64,000 nucleotides of DNA from JBLHZY01 sp050633265 (GTDB lineage: Bacteria > Pseudomonadota > Alphaproteobacteria > Rhodobacterales > Rhodobacteraceae). Shown piece after piece: positions 27,047-35,597 of this stretch (position 1 is the stretch's first letter; every line of letters begins with the position of its first letter). The stretch spans positions 310,001 to 374,000 of the forward strand of contig JBOEGE010000004.1 in assembly GCA_050633265.1 (NCBI GenBank), in the 5' to 3' direction. Under the pieces are notes generated by a model. That model ran no database searches and was not told where the DNA came from. It was given only the letters and a program-made list of their open reading frames with translations. The translations under genes and the position numbers were made by a program.

Positions 27047-28639
27047 TTAAACGTCGAAGCTTAGGGCTTTGACTTGTTGGAAGAGATCGGAGGCTTCTAA
27101 GGTTTCGAGCAGCGCTTTTGGCGCGGCGTCATCAATGTAGAGAAGGGCGATGGCATCTTTGCTTTGCTCGGCGCGGCCAAGGGTAAAGTTGGCGATGTTT
27201 ACGCCAGCTTCGCCGACCATTGTGCCGAGTTTGCCGATGATGCCGGGCACATCTTTGTTGGTGGTGTAGAGCATATGTGCGCCGATATCTGCATCGATGT
27301 TGATGCCTTTGATCTGGATGAAGCGCGGCTTGCCATCGCTAAACACGGTCCCGGCGATGGAGCGTTCGCGGGTTGCGGTTTTGATCGAGAGTTTGATGTA
27401 AGCGTCAAAGGCGCCCGATTTGTCTTGGGTGGTTTTGGCGATTTTCATGCCGCGTTCTTTGGCGATCACTGGTGCGGAGACCATGTTTACATCTGGGTTG
27501 CCGGCTTTCATGATGCCTGCCACCGCGGCGCATTCGAGCGCGGCGAGGTTCATTTTGGTAACCGAGCCATCGAAGGTGATGTTCAGCTCTGAGATGGGTT
27601 CATCTGTCAGCTGGCCGATGAAGGACCCGAGATGTTCTGCGAGCTTGACCCATGGGCCCATGACCTTGGCTTCTTCGGCTGTCACGGAGGGCATGTTGAG
27701 TGCGTTGGTGACGGCGCCTGTAAGCAGGTAATCCGACATTTGCTCAGCCACTTGCAGGGCGACGTTTTCTTGGGCTTCGGTTGTTGAGGCGCCAAGGTGC
27801 GGTGTGCAGACAACGTTGGGCAGGTTGAAAAGCGGGCTTTCTGTGGCGGGCTCTACCTCAAAAACATCAAAGCCTGCGCCGGCCACTTTGCCGGATTTCA
27901 GCGCGTCCGCGAGGGCGGCTTCATCGACAAGGCCGCCGCGGGCACAGTTGATGATGCGCACGCCGTCTTTCATTGACGCGATCGCTTTTGCATCGATGAT
28001 TTTGCGGGTTTTATCGGTGAGCGGCACGTGGAGCGTGATGAAATCGGATTTGGCGAAAAGCTCGGCCAGCTCGACTTTGGTAACGCCCAGTTTGGCGGCG
28101 CGTTCGTCCGAGAGGAAGGGATCATAGGCGATCACTTTCATCTTCAGGCCAAGGGCGCGATCACAAACGATGCCGCCGATATTGCCCGCGCCGATCACGC
28201 CGAGCGTTTTGTTGGTGAGCTCAACGCCCATGAATTTGGATTTTTCCCATTTGCCCGCATGTGTGCTGGCCGAGGCTTCTGGAAGCTGGCGCGCAACAGC
28301 GAACATCATCGCGATGGCGTGCTCGGCAGTTGTGATCATGTTGCCAAATGGTGTGTTCATTACGATCACACCTTTTTTCGAGGCAGCAGGGATATCAACG
28401 TTGTCCACACCAATCCCGGCGCGCGCCACGACTTTGAGGTTGGTCGCGCCTTCAAGAATTTTCTCGGTGACTTTGGTGGCCGAGCGGATGGCGAGGCCAT
28501 CGTATTTGCCGATGGCGGCAAGCAGCGCGTCTTTGTCTTTGCCAAGGTTTGGTTCGAAATCGACCTCAATCCCGCGATCGCGGAAAATCTGAACGGCGGT
28601 TTCGGAAAGCTTATCGGAAACGAGAACTTTGGGGGCCAT
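27047..28639 (-). CDS. serA: D-3-phosphoglycerate dehydrogenase
   Basis: This 530-residue long-form (type I) enzyme carries out the first step of the phosphorylated serine pathway, 3-phosphoglycerate to 3-phosphohydroxypyruvate. The catalytic and NAD-binding core includes VIGAGNIGG and RGGLVDE, with the His-Glu pair region LGASTTEAQ. After the catalytic half come the ASB intervening domain and a C-terminal ACT domain (about 455-530), which usually mediates serine feedback. AAGGAG precedes the ATG. It lies 66 bases downstream of serC on the same strand and is followed by a terminator. Confidence 0.96.
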   Translation of the reverse strand: MAPKVLVSDKLSETAVQIFRDRGIEVDFEPNLGKDKDALLAAIGKYDGLAIRSATKVTEKILEGATNLKVVARAGIGVDNVDIPAASKKGVIVMNTPFGNMITTAEHAIAMMFAVARQLPEASASTHAGKWEKSKFMGVELTNKTLGVIGAGNIGGIVCDRALGLKMKVIAYDPFLSDERAAKLGVTKVELAELFAKSDFITLHVPLTDKTRKIIDAKAIASMKDGVRIINCARGGLVDEAALADALKSGKVAGAGFDVFEVEPATESPLFNLPNVVCTPHLGASTTEAQENVALQVAEQMSDYLLTGAVTNALNMPSVTAEEAKVMGPWVKLAEHLGSFIGQLTDEPISELNITFDGSVTKMNLAALECAAVAGIMKAGNPDVNMVSAPVIAKERGMKIAKTTQDKSGAFDAYIKLSIKTATRERSIAGTVFSDGKPRFIQIKGINIDADIGAHMLYTTNKDVPGIIGKLGTMVGEAGVNIANFTLGRAEQSKDAIALLYIDDAAPKALLETLEASDLFQQVKALSFDV

Positions 28640-28705
28640 GATGCGGCTCCTTTATGAATGGATTTGAAGGGGTTGGCGGCCCGGATTGGGGCCGCCGAAA
28701 GGGGA

Positions 28706-29848
28706 TTATTGTGCGTCGATTTCGGCGTTGAACGCGAAGTCGAGCCAAGGCATCAGGGCTTGAAGATCGGAAGTTTCCACTGTGCCGCCACACCAGATGC
28801 GCAAGCCAGCAGGCGCATCGCGATAGGCGCCGATATCAAGGGCAACGCCTTCTGCCTCAAGGCGTTTTGCAACGGCCTTGGCGAAGGCTGCACCGTCTTT
28901 GATGCGCGCATCCGTGAACTTGAGGCAAACGGATGTGTTGGAGCGGGTTGCCGGATCAACGGCAAGGAAATCGATCCAATCATGGGCCTCAACAAAGGCC
29001 GCGATGGCGGCTGTATTAGCATCCGCGCGCGCGATCATGCCTTTGAGGCCGCCAACAGATTTCGCCCATTCGAGCGCTTGGAGGTAATCCTCAACCGCGA
29101 GCATCGAGGGGGTGTTGATCGTTTCACCAACAAAGATGCCCTCGATCAATTTGCCGCCTTTAGTCATGCGAAAAATCTTTGGCAGGGGCCAAGCGGGCGT
29201 ATAACTCTCAAGGCGCTCAACGGCGCGGGGCGACAGGATGATCATCCCGTGAGCCGCTTCGCCGCCAAGCACTTTTTGCCAGCTGAAGGTTGTTACATCG
29301 AGTTTGTCCCAAGGCAGATCCATGGCAAATGCTGCCGAGGTTGCATCGCAAATTGTCAGGCCTTCGCGATCCGCAGGGATTGCATCGCCATTGGGAACGC
29401 GCACGCCGGATGTTGTGCCGTTCCAGGTAAAGACAACGTCTGTGTTGAAATCGACAGTGGCCAGATCAACGATCTCGCCATACTCGGCCGTTTTGACTTC
29501 GGCCTCGATTTTGAGCTGTTTGACAACATCCGTGACCCAACCAGCGCCAAAGCTTTCCCAAGCAACCATCGTTGCCGGGCGCGCGCCAAGCATCGACCAG
29601 AGCGCCATTTCAACCGCGCCCGTATCAGAGCCGGGAACGATGCCGATGCGGTAATCCGCTGGGATGCCGAGGATCTCGCGTGTGTTCTCGATCGCGGCTT
29701 TCAGCTTGGCTTTGCCAACGGCTGCACGGTGCGAACGGCCAAGGGGCGCATCCGAGAGATTATCGAGCTTGAAAACGGGGGGTTTGGCACATGGGCCAGA
29801 AGAGAAGCGCGGATTGGCCGGGCGCGCTGCCGGAGCTTGAGTAGCCAT
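28706..29848 (-). CDS. serC: Phosphoserine aminotransferase
   Basis: This 380-residue class V PLP aminotransferase converts 3-phosphohydroxypyruvate to 3-phosphoserine. It belongs to the short alphaproteobacterial/methanogen-type branch (opening NPRFSSGPCAKPP and GRSHR). The PLP lysine is in FSWQKVLGGEAAHG. A purine-rich TAAGGA sits 9 bases before the ATG inside a structured leader. The three serine genes cluster here: serC-serA leftward and serB rightward from the same intergenic region. Confidence 0.96.
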   Translation of the reverse strand: MATQAPAARPANPRFSSGPCAKPPVFKLDNLSDAPLGRSHRAAVGKAKLKAAIENTREILGIPADYRIGIVPGSDTGAVEMALWSMLGARPATMVAWESFGAGWVTDVVKQLKIEAEVKTAEYGEIVDLATVDFNTDVVFTWNGTTSGVRVPNGDAIPADREGLTICDATSAAFAMDLPWDKLDVTTFSWQKVLGGEAAHGMIILSPRAVERLESYTPAWPLPKIFRMTKGGKLIEGIFVGETINTPSMLAVEDYLQALEWAKSVGGLKGMIARADANTAAIAAFVEAHDWIDFLAVDPATRSNTSVCLKFTDARIKDGAAFAKAVAKRLEAEGVALDIGAYRDAPAGLRIWCGGTVETSDLQALMPWLDFAFNAEIDAQ

Positions 29849-29851
29849 TGA

Positions 29852-29945
29852 TGCTATCCTTACAGATATGTTGCCTCTCGTTGGGGAGAGGTGTCCCGCC
29901 TCGGCATTTACGTGGCCGCGTGGGCTTTCACAAGAGGGTAATCGC
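29852..29945 (-). promoter_or_regulatory. Candidate serC leader RNA
   Basis: The serC 5' region contains two mutually exclusive hairpins on the minus strand. CCTCTC/GAGAGG (29886-29891 with 29874-29879) is close to the ribosome-binding site. An alternative GAGG/CCTC pairing just upstream competes for the same CCTC. A conserved-looking segment GCCCACGCGGCCACGTAAAT precedes them. A structured serC motif (Rfam family serC) is known in alphaproteobacteria from comparative genomics; I match it by position and architecture, from memory, not by a covariance search. Confidence 0.55.
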
Positions 29946-30018
29946 GGCTATAGGCCACAAAAGCGCGGCTGTTTCGCCGCAAAATGTCACTATCGGAAAC
30001 TTGCCGGGAAGATTGCCC

Positions 30019-30897
30019 ATGTTTATTGCGACTTTGCTAACATCGCCGAGAAATCCTTCGCTTGATCGCGCCGCCGTTGAGGCGCTGCGCGATGCTTGGG
30101 GCGGGGGCGAGGCGCAGTGGCTTGCTGTTGGCGAGGCGGCGGAATTTGCGCTTAGCGCGCTGCCATCGAATCGCTGGGATGTATGGGCCGGGCTTCAGGC
30201 GCAGGGGATTGATTTGATCGTGCAACCAAGCGCGGGGCGGCGCAAAGCGATGCTTCTGGCCGATATGGACAGCACGATGATCCAGCAGGAATGCATTGAT
30301 GAGCTGGCCGAAGTTGCCGGTGTTGGCGCGCGGGTTCGCGAGATCACAGCGCGCGCGATGAATGGCGAGCTGGATTTTGACGGGGCGCTGAAAGAGCGCG
30401 TTGGTTTGCTGGCGGAGTTGCCAGAGGAGGTGATTGCGCAGGTGATTGCAGAGCGGATCACCCTGATGCCCGGCGGGCGCGAGCTGATCGCGACGATGAA
30501 GGCAAACGGCGCTTATTGCGCGCTGGTTTCTGGCGGGTTTACTGCCTTTACGGCGCATATCGCCGCCACGCTTGGCTTTGATGAGAATCGCGCCAATACG
30601 CTTCATGTCGAGGGCGGCAAGCTGACCGGAACTGTCGGAATGCCGATCCTTGGGCGTGAAGCGAAAGTGGCGGCGCTTAAGGAAATCACCGCGCGCCTTG
30701 AGCTATCGCACGCGGACGTTATGGCGGTTGGGGACGGCGCGAATGATCTGGGGATGCTTGGGCTTGCAGGCGCAGGCGTTGCGCTGCATGCCAAGCCATC
30801 AGTGGCGGCGGAATGCGATATTCGGATCAATCACGGCGATCTCACAGCGCTGCTGTATATTCAGGGCTATGCTCGTGATGAATTCGCGAAAGTGTAA
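30019..30897 (+). CDS. serB: Phosphoserine phosphatase
   Basis: This 292-residue HAD-family enzyme carries out the last serine step, releasing phosphate from O-phosphoserine. Motif I ADMDSTMI gives the nucleophilic aspartate, motif II is in CALVSGGFTAF, and motif III/IV is K then VGDGANDLGML. The first 75 residues form the N-terminal ACT-like regulatory region found in proteobacterial SerB. The start at 30019 is chosen because the ORF upstream runs through the divergent serC leader. It shares its promoter region with serC. Confidence 0.94.
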   Translation: MFIATLLTSPRNPSLDRAAVEALRDAWGGGEAQWLAVGEAAEFALSALPSNRWDVWAGLQAQGIDLIVQPSAGRRKAMLLADMDSTMIQQECIDELAEVAGVGARVREITARAMNGELDFDGALKERVGLLAELPEEVIAQVIAERITLMPGGRELIATMKANGAYCALVSGGFTAFTAHIAATLGFDENRANTLHVEGGKLTGTVGMPILGREAKVAALKEITARLELSHADVMAVGDGANDLGMLGLAGAGVALHAKPSVAAECDIRINHGDLTALLYIQGYARDEFAKV

Positions 30898-30915
30898 CTG
30901 GCCCGCGGTAAAAGC

Positions 30916-31476
30916 TTAGAATGCGAAGGGCTTGGAATATGCACTGGTGATCTGAATTAATTTTTGGGAACGGAGCGCTTTTCCATAATCTCTGGCGGAG
31001 CATGGAAAGAAAAATATGCTCGTCGAGGCAACCAGTTTTTCGCCGGACTTGTAATTGCCTGAGAATTTTCCGTGAGCGTCAAAAAAGATCTCTGACTGGA
31101 TGGCTAAAGCAGATGCTGGGAATTGAACTGTCTCGTCTGGCGCCAAAGAAACTGTACCAAATTTAGGCGGTTCGTGTGTCCTCCCGAACCCTACACCGAG
31201 CTCGCTGTGGTGGCTGCCTTCTGCCTTGTCGCTCAGGCGATAGATGCTCATATACGTCGCTTCAAAGCTCTCATCATCCGTGCATATTTTCGTGTTTGAT
31301 CGATTTGTTACTTCGATCAAAAAATCCACGCGGCCTTTCGCTGTAGCTGTCGGCCCAGATACTATTTCCACAGTAAAGGGATCGGATAATTCGTCTGTTG
31401 GCGCTTCGATCTGAACGACTGTTGGAGCACAGCTAAAGAGACTAAATACCAAAATTAGGCGACACGTTTTGAGCAT
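30916..31476 (-). CDS. Hypothetical lipoprotein
   Basis: I do not recognise this protein of about 186 residues. The N-terminus has a hydrophobic stretch ending LFSCAPT, a good type II lipobox, so the mature protein is probably lipid-anchored. The rest looks like a compact beta-rich periplasmic domain with two further cysteines. GTTCTT-poor, AT-rich coding sequence contrasts with serB and ribH. AGGAATGG lies just upstream of the ATG at 31476; an ATG at 31482 in the same frame is also possible. It converges with serB, 18 bases apart. Confidence 0.6.
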   Translation of the reverse strand: MLKTCRLILVFSLFSCAPTVVQIEAPTDELSDPFTVEIVSGPTATAKGRVDFLIEVTNRSNTKICTDDESFEATYMSIYRLSDKAEGSHHSELGVGFGRTHEPPKFGTVSLAPDETVQFPASALAIQSEIFFDAHGKFSGNYKSGEKLVASTSIFFFPCSARDYGKALRSQKLIQITSAYSKPFAF

Positions 31477-31584
31477 TACCATTCCTACGAATTAACAACC
31501 GCGAAAGCCAGATGCGCAGATGTAATGAAACCCTAACCCAAGCGGATCGGTAAAGCCAATCCCGCAAACTTGAGCGTGAGGATA

Positions 31585-31609
31585 CGCCCGCACCTATTCG
31601 GCGCGGGCG
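31585..31609 (-). terminator. GC-rich hairpin after ribH
   Basis: CGCCCGC and GCGGGCG arms lie 10 bases beyond the ribH stop. No clear T-run follows on the minus strand, so it may be a pause or rho-assisted site instead of a classical terminator. Confidence 0.4.
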
Positions 31610-31619
31610 GCATTATGGG

Positions 31620-32069
31620 TTAGGCGGCGGCTTGCGCTTGGTTGATCTGCGCGCGCGTGCGGCCGATCATCAGAGCAGCATTCGCGGCCTCGCGGCCCTT
31701 TTCAACGAAATGCGCGCGGTAGATTTCGTTGTGATGATCTGTCTCTTGATAGTGGTGCGGTGTGAGCGAGACGGAGAGCACCGGAACGCCGCTATCCATT
31801 GACGCGCGCATCAGCCCATCAATAACGGCGCTGGCGACGAAATCATGGCGGTAGATGCCCCCATCAACGACCAAAGCTGCCGCTGCGACGGCTGCGTATT
31901 TGCCGGTTTGGGCAAGCTCGCGCGCCAGCAGCGGCATTTCAAATGCCCCGGGCACATCGAAGACATCGATCTGTGCCATTGGGATAATTTCAGCAAACCC
32001 AGCCAAGGCCTGATCAACGATATCAGCATGCCAATTGGCCTTGATGAATGCATAACGGGTGTGTGTCAT
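31620..32069 (-). CDS. ribH: 6,7-dimethyl-8-ribityllumazine synthase, RibH2 type
   Basis: This 149-residue enzyme makes the riboflavin precursor lumazine from the pyrimidine diamine and 3,4-dihydroxybutanone phosphate. ANWHADIVDQALAGF, FDVPGAFEMPL, GGIYRHDFVA and SLTPHHYQE closely resemble Brucella RibH2, the decameric second lumazine synthase, not the RibH1 form found in rib operons. GAAAGGAAAC precedes the ATG. No other rib gene is adjacent, but an FMN riboswitch lies directly upstream, so this isolated copy is flavin-controlled. Confidence 0.92.
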   Translation of the reverse strand: MTHTRYAFIKANWHADIVDQALAGFAEIIPMAQIDVFDVPGAFEMPLLARELAQTGKYAAVAAAALVVDGGIYRHDFVASAVIDGLMRASMDSGVPVLSVSLTPHHYQETDHHNEIYRAHFVEKGREAANAALMIGRTRAQINQAQAAA

Positions 32070-32119
32070 TTGCGTTTCCTTTCAAGCGTTTACACATCAC
32101 CCAGAGCGAAACACGACAG

Positions 32120-32141
32120 AAAACTCGCCCCTAAGGGCGCG
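32120..32141 (-). terminator. Attenuator hairpin of the FMN riboswitch
   Basis: On the minus strand CGCCC TTAG GGGCG is followed by AGTTTT. It lies between the aptamer and ribH, with an outer ACGACA/TGTCGT pairing that may stabilise it. It fits a ligand-controlled intrinsic terminator. Confidence 0.65.
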
Positions 32142-32149
32142 CAAAATGT

Positions 32150-32284
32150 CGTTCTCTTCCATCCGGACTTTAACCGTCGGCTCTGGAGTTGCACCAGATC
32201 TGCTGACCCTCACATGAGGCGCTCGCGGGCTTACGCTTTCGCGCTTACCGCCGGTGGGGAATTGCACCCCGCCCTGAGAACAAG
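32150..32284 (-). promoter_or_regulatory. FMN riboswitch (RFN element)
   Basis: All conserved blocks of the RFN aptamer are present on the minus strand in order: TCAGGGCGGGGTG, CCCCACCGGCGGTA, AGCCCGCGAGCG, GGTCAGCAGATCTGGTG, CCAGAGCCGACGGTTA, and AGTCCGGATGGAAGAGAACG. FMN binding would favour the downstream terminator and shut off ribH. The asparaginase gene ends 50 bases before the aptamer. Confidence 0.95.
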
Positions 32285-32333
32285 GCTAATTTGGCGACTT
32301 AAAGCGCGAATGACAAGAGGGCGGATGCGCGGT

Positions 32334-33329
32334 CTAAAGAAACGCTGCGGCAGGGCGCAATTGGCCGGTTTCAATGCCGCGCCAGTTTTTCTCGATCGGC
32401 TGGATGCGTTTGATCGCCGCCGGATGCTTGGGATCAAGCGCGCCGAGTTTGACGAGGATCGAGGCGATAGCGCATTCAGCGGCGCGGGTTGCACCATCAA
32501 CGGCTTTAAGCGCAACCCCAAGGCCCTGCTCAGGCAAGATCGCGATGAAAACCCCTTCGGCCCCGGTTTTGACCGCCACTTTGCCATCCATCGCGCGCAT
32601 CAATTCGGTGCAAGCGCGCCCCTCTCCGGCGACCATATCGGGGTGCGCGCGCATGGCAGAGGCGAGCTGATACGCGGCAGCTTCGCGCGCAGGGCCATCT
32701 TCACGGGCATTGGCGAAAAAGGCCATCGCGCGGCCAATACCGCGCAGGGTTGAGGCGAAATTGGGGGCCGAGCAGCCATCAATGCCATAGCCGGGCGAGG
32801 TAAGGCCTGTGACATCTTCAAAGGCCTCGCGGATAGCGATTTGCAGCGGGTGATCGGTCTCAACATATTCGGCGCCTGCATTGATATGTTTGGTGTAGGT
32901 CAGAAAGCCTGCATGTTTGCCCGAACAATTGTTGTGAAACTGGCAAGGGGAGGTGCCCGCCGCAATCAGCGCCTCGCGGGGCTTTTTGCCAAAGGGCTGA
33001 TGGGCGCCACAGCGCAGATCGGCCTCATGCAGATCAAGGGCTGCGAGCCATTTTTCAACCGCCTCCGCATGGAGCGGCGCGCCTTCATGCGACGCACAGG
33101 CAAGGGCAAGCTGGCGCGGGGTTAGCCCGGCGGATTTGGCGGCTCCGCTTTCGATCAGGGGAAGCGCTTGGATCATCTTCACCGAGGAGCGCGGCAGAAT
33201 CACCGCCTCGGGATCGCCCCAGGCATGTAGAATCTCGCCCGCGGCATTGCATACGACCGCATGCCCGCTATGAACCGATTCCAGAAACGGGCCGCGCCAG
33301 ACTTCGGCCATTGGGCTTGGATTTGTCAT
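32334..33329 (-). CDS. L-asparaginase, class 3 (Rhizobium ReAV/AnsA type)
   Basis: This 331-residue protein hydrolyses L-asparagine to aspartate and ammonia and belongs to the PF06089 family, unrelated to E. coli AnsA/AnsB. Catalytic Ser-Lys motifs are PRSSVKMIQALP, ACASHEG and CGAHQPF. The zinc-site residues of ReAV are recognisable in NNCSGKHAGFL (Cys and Lys) and GIDGCSAPNF (Cys). Start 33329 (MTNPSPMAEVW) has a purine-rich GCAGAG just upstream. Confidence 0.9.
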   Translation of the reverse strand: MTNPSPMAEVWRGPFLESVHSGHAVVCNAAGEILHAWGDPEAVILPRSSVKMIQALPLIESGAAKSAGLTPRQLALACASHEGAPLHAEAVEKWLAALDLHEADLRCGAHQPFGKKPREALIAAGTSPCQFHNNCSGKHAGFLTYTKHINAGAEYVETDHPLQIAIREAFEDVTGLTSPGYGIDGCSAPNFASTLRGIGRAMAFFANAREDGPAREAAAYQLASAMRAHPDMVAGEGRACTELMRAMDGKVAVKTGAEGVFIAILPEQGLGVALKAVDGATRAAECAIASILVKLGALDPKHPAAIKRIQPIEKNWRGIETGQLRPAAAFL

Positions 33330-33507
33330 TCTCTGCGATCCCTTCACAATTCAGCGAATTTCCGCCAACGGGCCTTTTAAAATTGCGCCAATTCGCGTTA
33401 TTGTGCGCATATCGACTAGAACACGGCTCTGTCCACCTTAAATGCTCACATAAGATGGGCCTGTGGGGCAGCGCCAGAGGCAGTGACGGCTTGGAGGCTG
33501 TAATCAG

Positions 33508-34053
33508 ATGAGATCGAGTTTTACCCGGATTTTGACCGGCGCCGCGTTTGGGATTTTGGCAATGGGTACGTTTGCGCCCGCACAGGCCCAAGACAGCACC
33601 AATGTGGTTGCCGAAAACACGGCTTGGTACGTGTTTGAAGAGAATGCGCCCAAGAAACAATGCTGGGCCGTGTCTTCGCCCAAAGAGACCGTGAACACCG
33701 ACAGTTCGGGGCGGATCAAAGCGGTGCGTCGTGGCGAGATCATGCTTTTCGTCAGCTATGCGCCGGAAAGTGGCGTTAAGGGGCAGGTATCCTTTGCGGG
33801 CGGGTATCCGTTTGCGGGCGGCTCTGAGGTGACGATGGATATTGGCGGGACGGCATATAAGCTCTTTACCGATGGGGAAACGGCTTGGGCGGCATCGCCT
33901 GCGGATGATGCCAAGCTGATCGCAGCGATGAAGCGCGGTGCAACGGCAACGCTTACCGCGCGTTCGGCCCGCGGAACCGTGACCAAGGATACATTCTCGC
34001 TTTCGGGCTTCACAGCTTCGGTTGAGGATGCCGGAAAACGCTGCGGTTCTTAA
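33508..34053 (+). CDS. Invasion associated locus B (IalB) family protein
   Basis: This 181-residue exported protein has a Sec signal peptide (about 1-28, ending AQAQD). The mature part has WYVFEENAPKKQCWAVS and EIMLFVSYAPE and ends GKRCGS, the two cysteines and beta-rich pattern typical of the IalB family (PF06776). In Bartonella IalB is linked to erythrocyte invasion; in free-living Rhodobacterales the role is unknown and unlikely to be invasion. The gene stands alone between asparaginase and rlmN. Confidence 0.85.
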   Translation: MRSSFTRILTGAAFGILAMGTFAPAQAQDSTNVVAENTAWYVFEENAPKKQCWAVSSPKETVNTDSSGRIKAVRRGEIMLFVSYAPESGVKGQVSFAGGYPFAGGSEVTMDIGGTAYKLFTDGETAWAASPADDAKLIAAMKRGATATLTARSARGTVTKDTFSLSGFTASVEDAGKRCGS

Positions 34054-34155
34054 ACGCCGCTTTTTCGCAGTAAATTTGATCGGGCGTGCAAGATGTTTAT
34101 CTGCGCGCCCGAATCCCTTATAAGGCAGGCTTCATTGCCCCCGGAGAATAAACCC

Positions 34156-35346
34156 ATGACTGCAACCGCGCCCATCACGCAGGACGTTTTGACGATCCCG
34201 CGCAAAGAGGCTGAAGGCGATAAGCGCAATGTCGTTGGGATGACCCGGGATGCGCTTCGCGAGGCGTTGATCTCAGTCGGGGTGCCTGAAAAGCAGGGCA
34301 AGATGCGGGCCGGGCAGGTTTGGCAATGGCTCTATCAAAAGGGCGTGCGCGATTTTGCCGATATGAGCAATCTCTCAAAGGATCTGCGCGCGACACTTGA
34401 TGCGAATTTCGTGATCGCTTTGCCGGAGGTTGTGACCAAGCAGGTTTCCGATGATGGCACGCGCAAGTATCTCGTGCGCATCGCGGGCGGGCATGAGGTC
34501 GAGGTTGTGTATATCCCCGAAACGGGGCGCGGCACGCTTTGTGTCAGCTCACAAGTCGGCTGTACGTTGACCTGCTCGTTTTGCCACACAGGCACGCAGA
34601 AACTGGTGCGCAATCTGACAGCAGGCGAGATCATCGGCCAAGTGATGATCGCGCGCGATGATCTGGGCGAGTGGCCCGAGATTGGGGTAAGCAATCCGCC
34701 CGAAGCGCGCTTGCTCTCAAACGTGGTGCTGATGGGAATGGGCGAGCCGCTCTATAATTTCGAGGCTGTGCGCGATGCGATGAAGATCGCGATGGACCCA
34801 GAAGGCATTCAGCTCAGCCGCCGCCGGATCACGCTTTCAACCTCTGGCGTCGTGCCAGAGATCGCCAAGACGGCGCAGGAAATCGGCTGTCAGTTGGCGG
34901 TCTCGTTTCATGCGACAACGGATGAGGTGCGCGACCGCCTTGTGCCGATCAACAAGCGCTGGAATATCGAGGCGCTGCTTGATGCGCTGCGCGAATATCC
35001 CAAAGCCTCAAATTCCGAGCGGATCACCTTTGAATATGTGATGCTGAAGGATGTGAACGATAGCGATGAAGATGCGCGCCGTTTGGTGAAATTGATCGAG
35101 GGCATCCCGGCCAAGATCAACCTGATCCCGTTTAATGAATGGCCCGGCGCGCCTTATCAGCGCTCAACCTGGGAGCGGATCGAAAGCTTTGCCGAGATCG
35201 TTTATCAGGCGGGTTATTCCAGCCCGATCCGCAAGCCGCGCGGCGAAGATATCATGGCCGCCTGTGGTCAGCTGAAATCCGATACCGAACGCGCGCGTAA
35301 ATCTCGCCGTCAGATCGAAGCAGAGGCCGGCTTGGGCGGCGCTTAG
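34156..35346 (+). CDS. rlmN: Dual-specificity 23S rRNA A2503 / tRNA A37 methyltransferase RlmN
   Basis: This 396-residue radical SAM enzyme makes 2-methyladenosine. The Cx3Cx2C cluster motif CTLTCSFC binds the [4Fe-4S] cluster. GMGEPLYNFEAV and SRRRITLSTSGV match the SAM-binding barrel, and the C-terminal IMAACGQL holds the conserved catalytic cysteine. The start at 34156 is chosen; the upstream extension to 34093 is not conserved-looking. Length and motif spacing are normal for RlmN. Confidence 0.94.
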   Translation: MTATAPITQDVLTIPRKEAEGDKRNVVGMTRDALREALISVGVPEKQGKMRAGQVWQWLYQKGVRDFADMSNLSKDLRATLDANFVIALPEVVTKQVSDDGTRKYLVRIAGGHEVEVVYIPETGRGTLCVSSQVGCTLTCSFCHTGTQKLVRNLTAGEIIGQVMIARDDLGEWPEIGVSNPPEARLLSNVVLMGMGEPLYNFEAVRDAMKIAMDPEGIQLSRRRITLSTSGVVPEIAKTAQEIGCQLAVSFHATTDEVRDRLVPINKRWNIEALLDALREYPKASNSERITFEYVMLKDVNDSDEDARRLVKLIEGIPAKINLIPFNEWPGAPYQRSTWERIESFAEIVYQAGYSSPIRKPRGEDIMAACGQLKSDTERARKSRRQIEAEAGLGGA

Positions 35347-35597
35347 GCGTTAACCAATTCAAGCGTTTGTGTTTGTTGCGGGCTCTTTGTTAGGAAAGTT
35401 TTAGCTTCCTTTACGTTAAGGCGCAGGGGCTTTAATCCAAGCCCTTTTGCACCAAACCCCTTAAATTACTGCGATTTGCGCGGCTTCACGGGCCTGCGGA
35501 AAATTGAAAATATCGAAAAATTTCCGATTGTAATTAACGCTTTGTAAACGCCTTCTCGATTAACTGATTTCAATCTTGGTAAACAAAACCGTGGCAA
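35347..35597. other. Intergenic region with several TTAA-type motifs
   Basis: These 251 bases are AT-rich and hold no convincing gene. They contain GTTAACC, CGTTAAGG, TTAACGCTTTGTAAAC and GATTAACTG, resembling half or full CtrA-type sites (TTAA-N7-TTAA), and a short inverted repeat CGGAAA...TTTCCG near 35500-35530. They probably hold the promoter of the downstream sugar transferase. Confidence 0.3.

Noticed and set aside
28658..29851. 397-residue plus-strand ORF opposite serC
   Set aside because: Shadow of serC; no domain and no ribosome-binding site.
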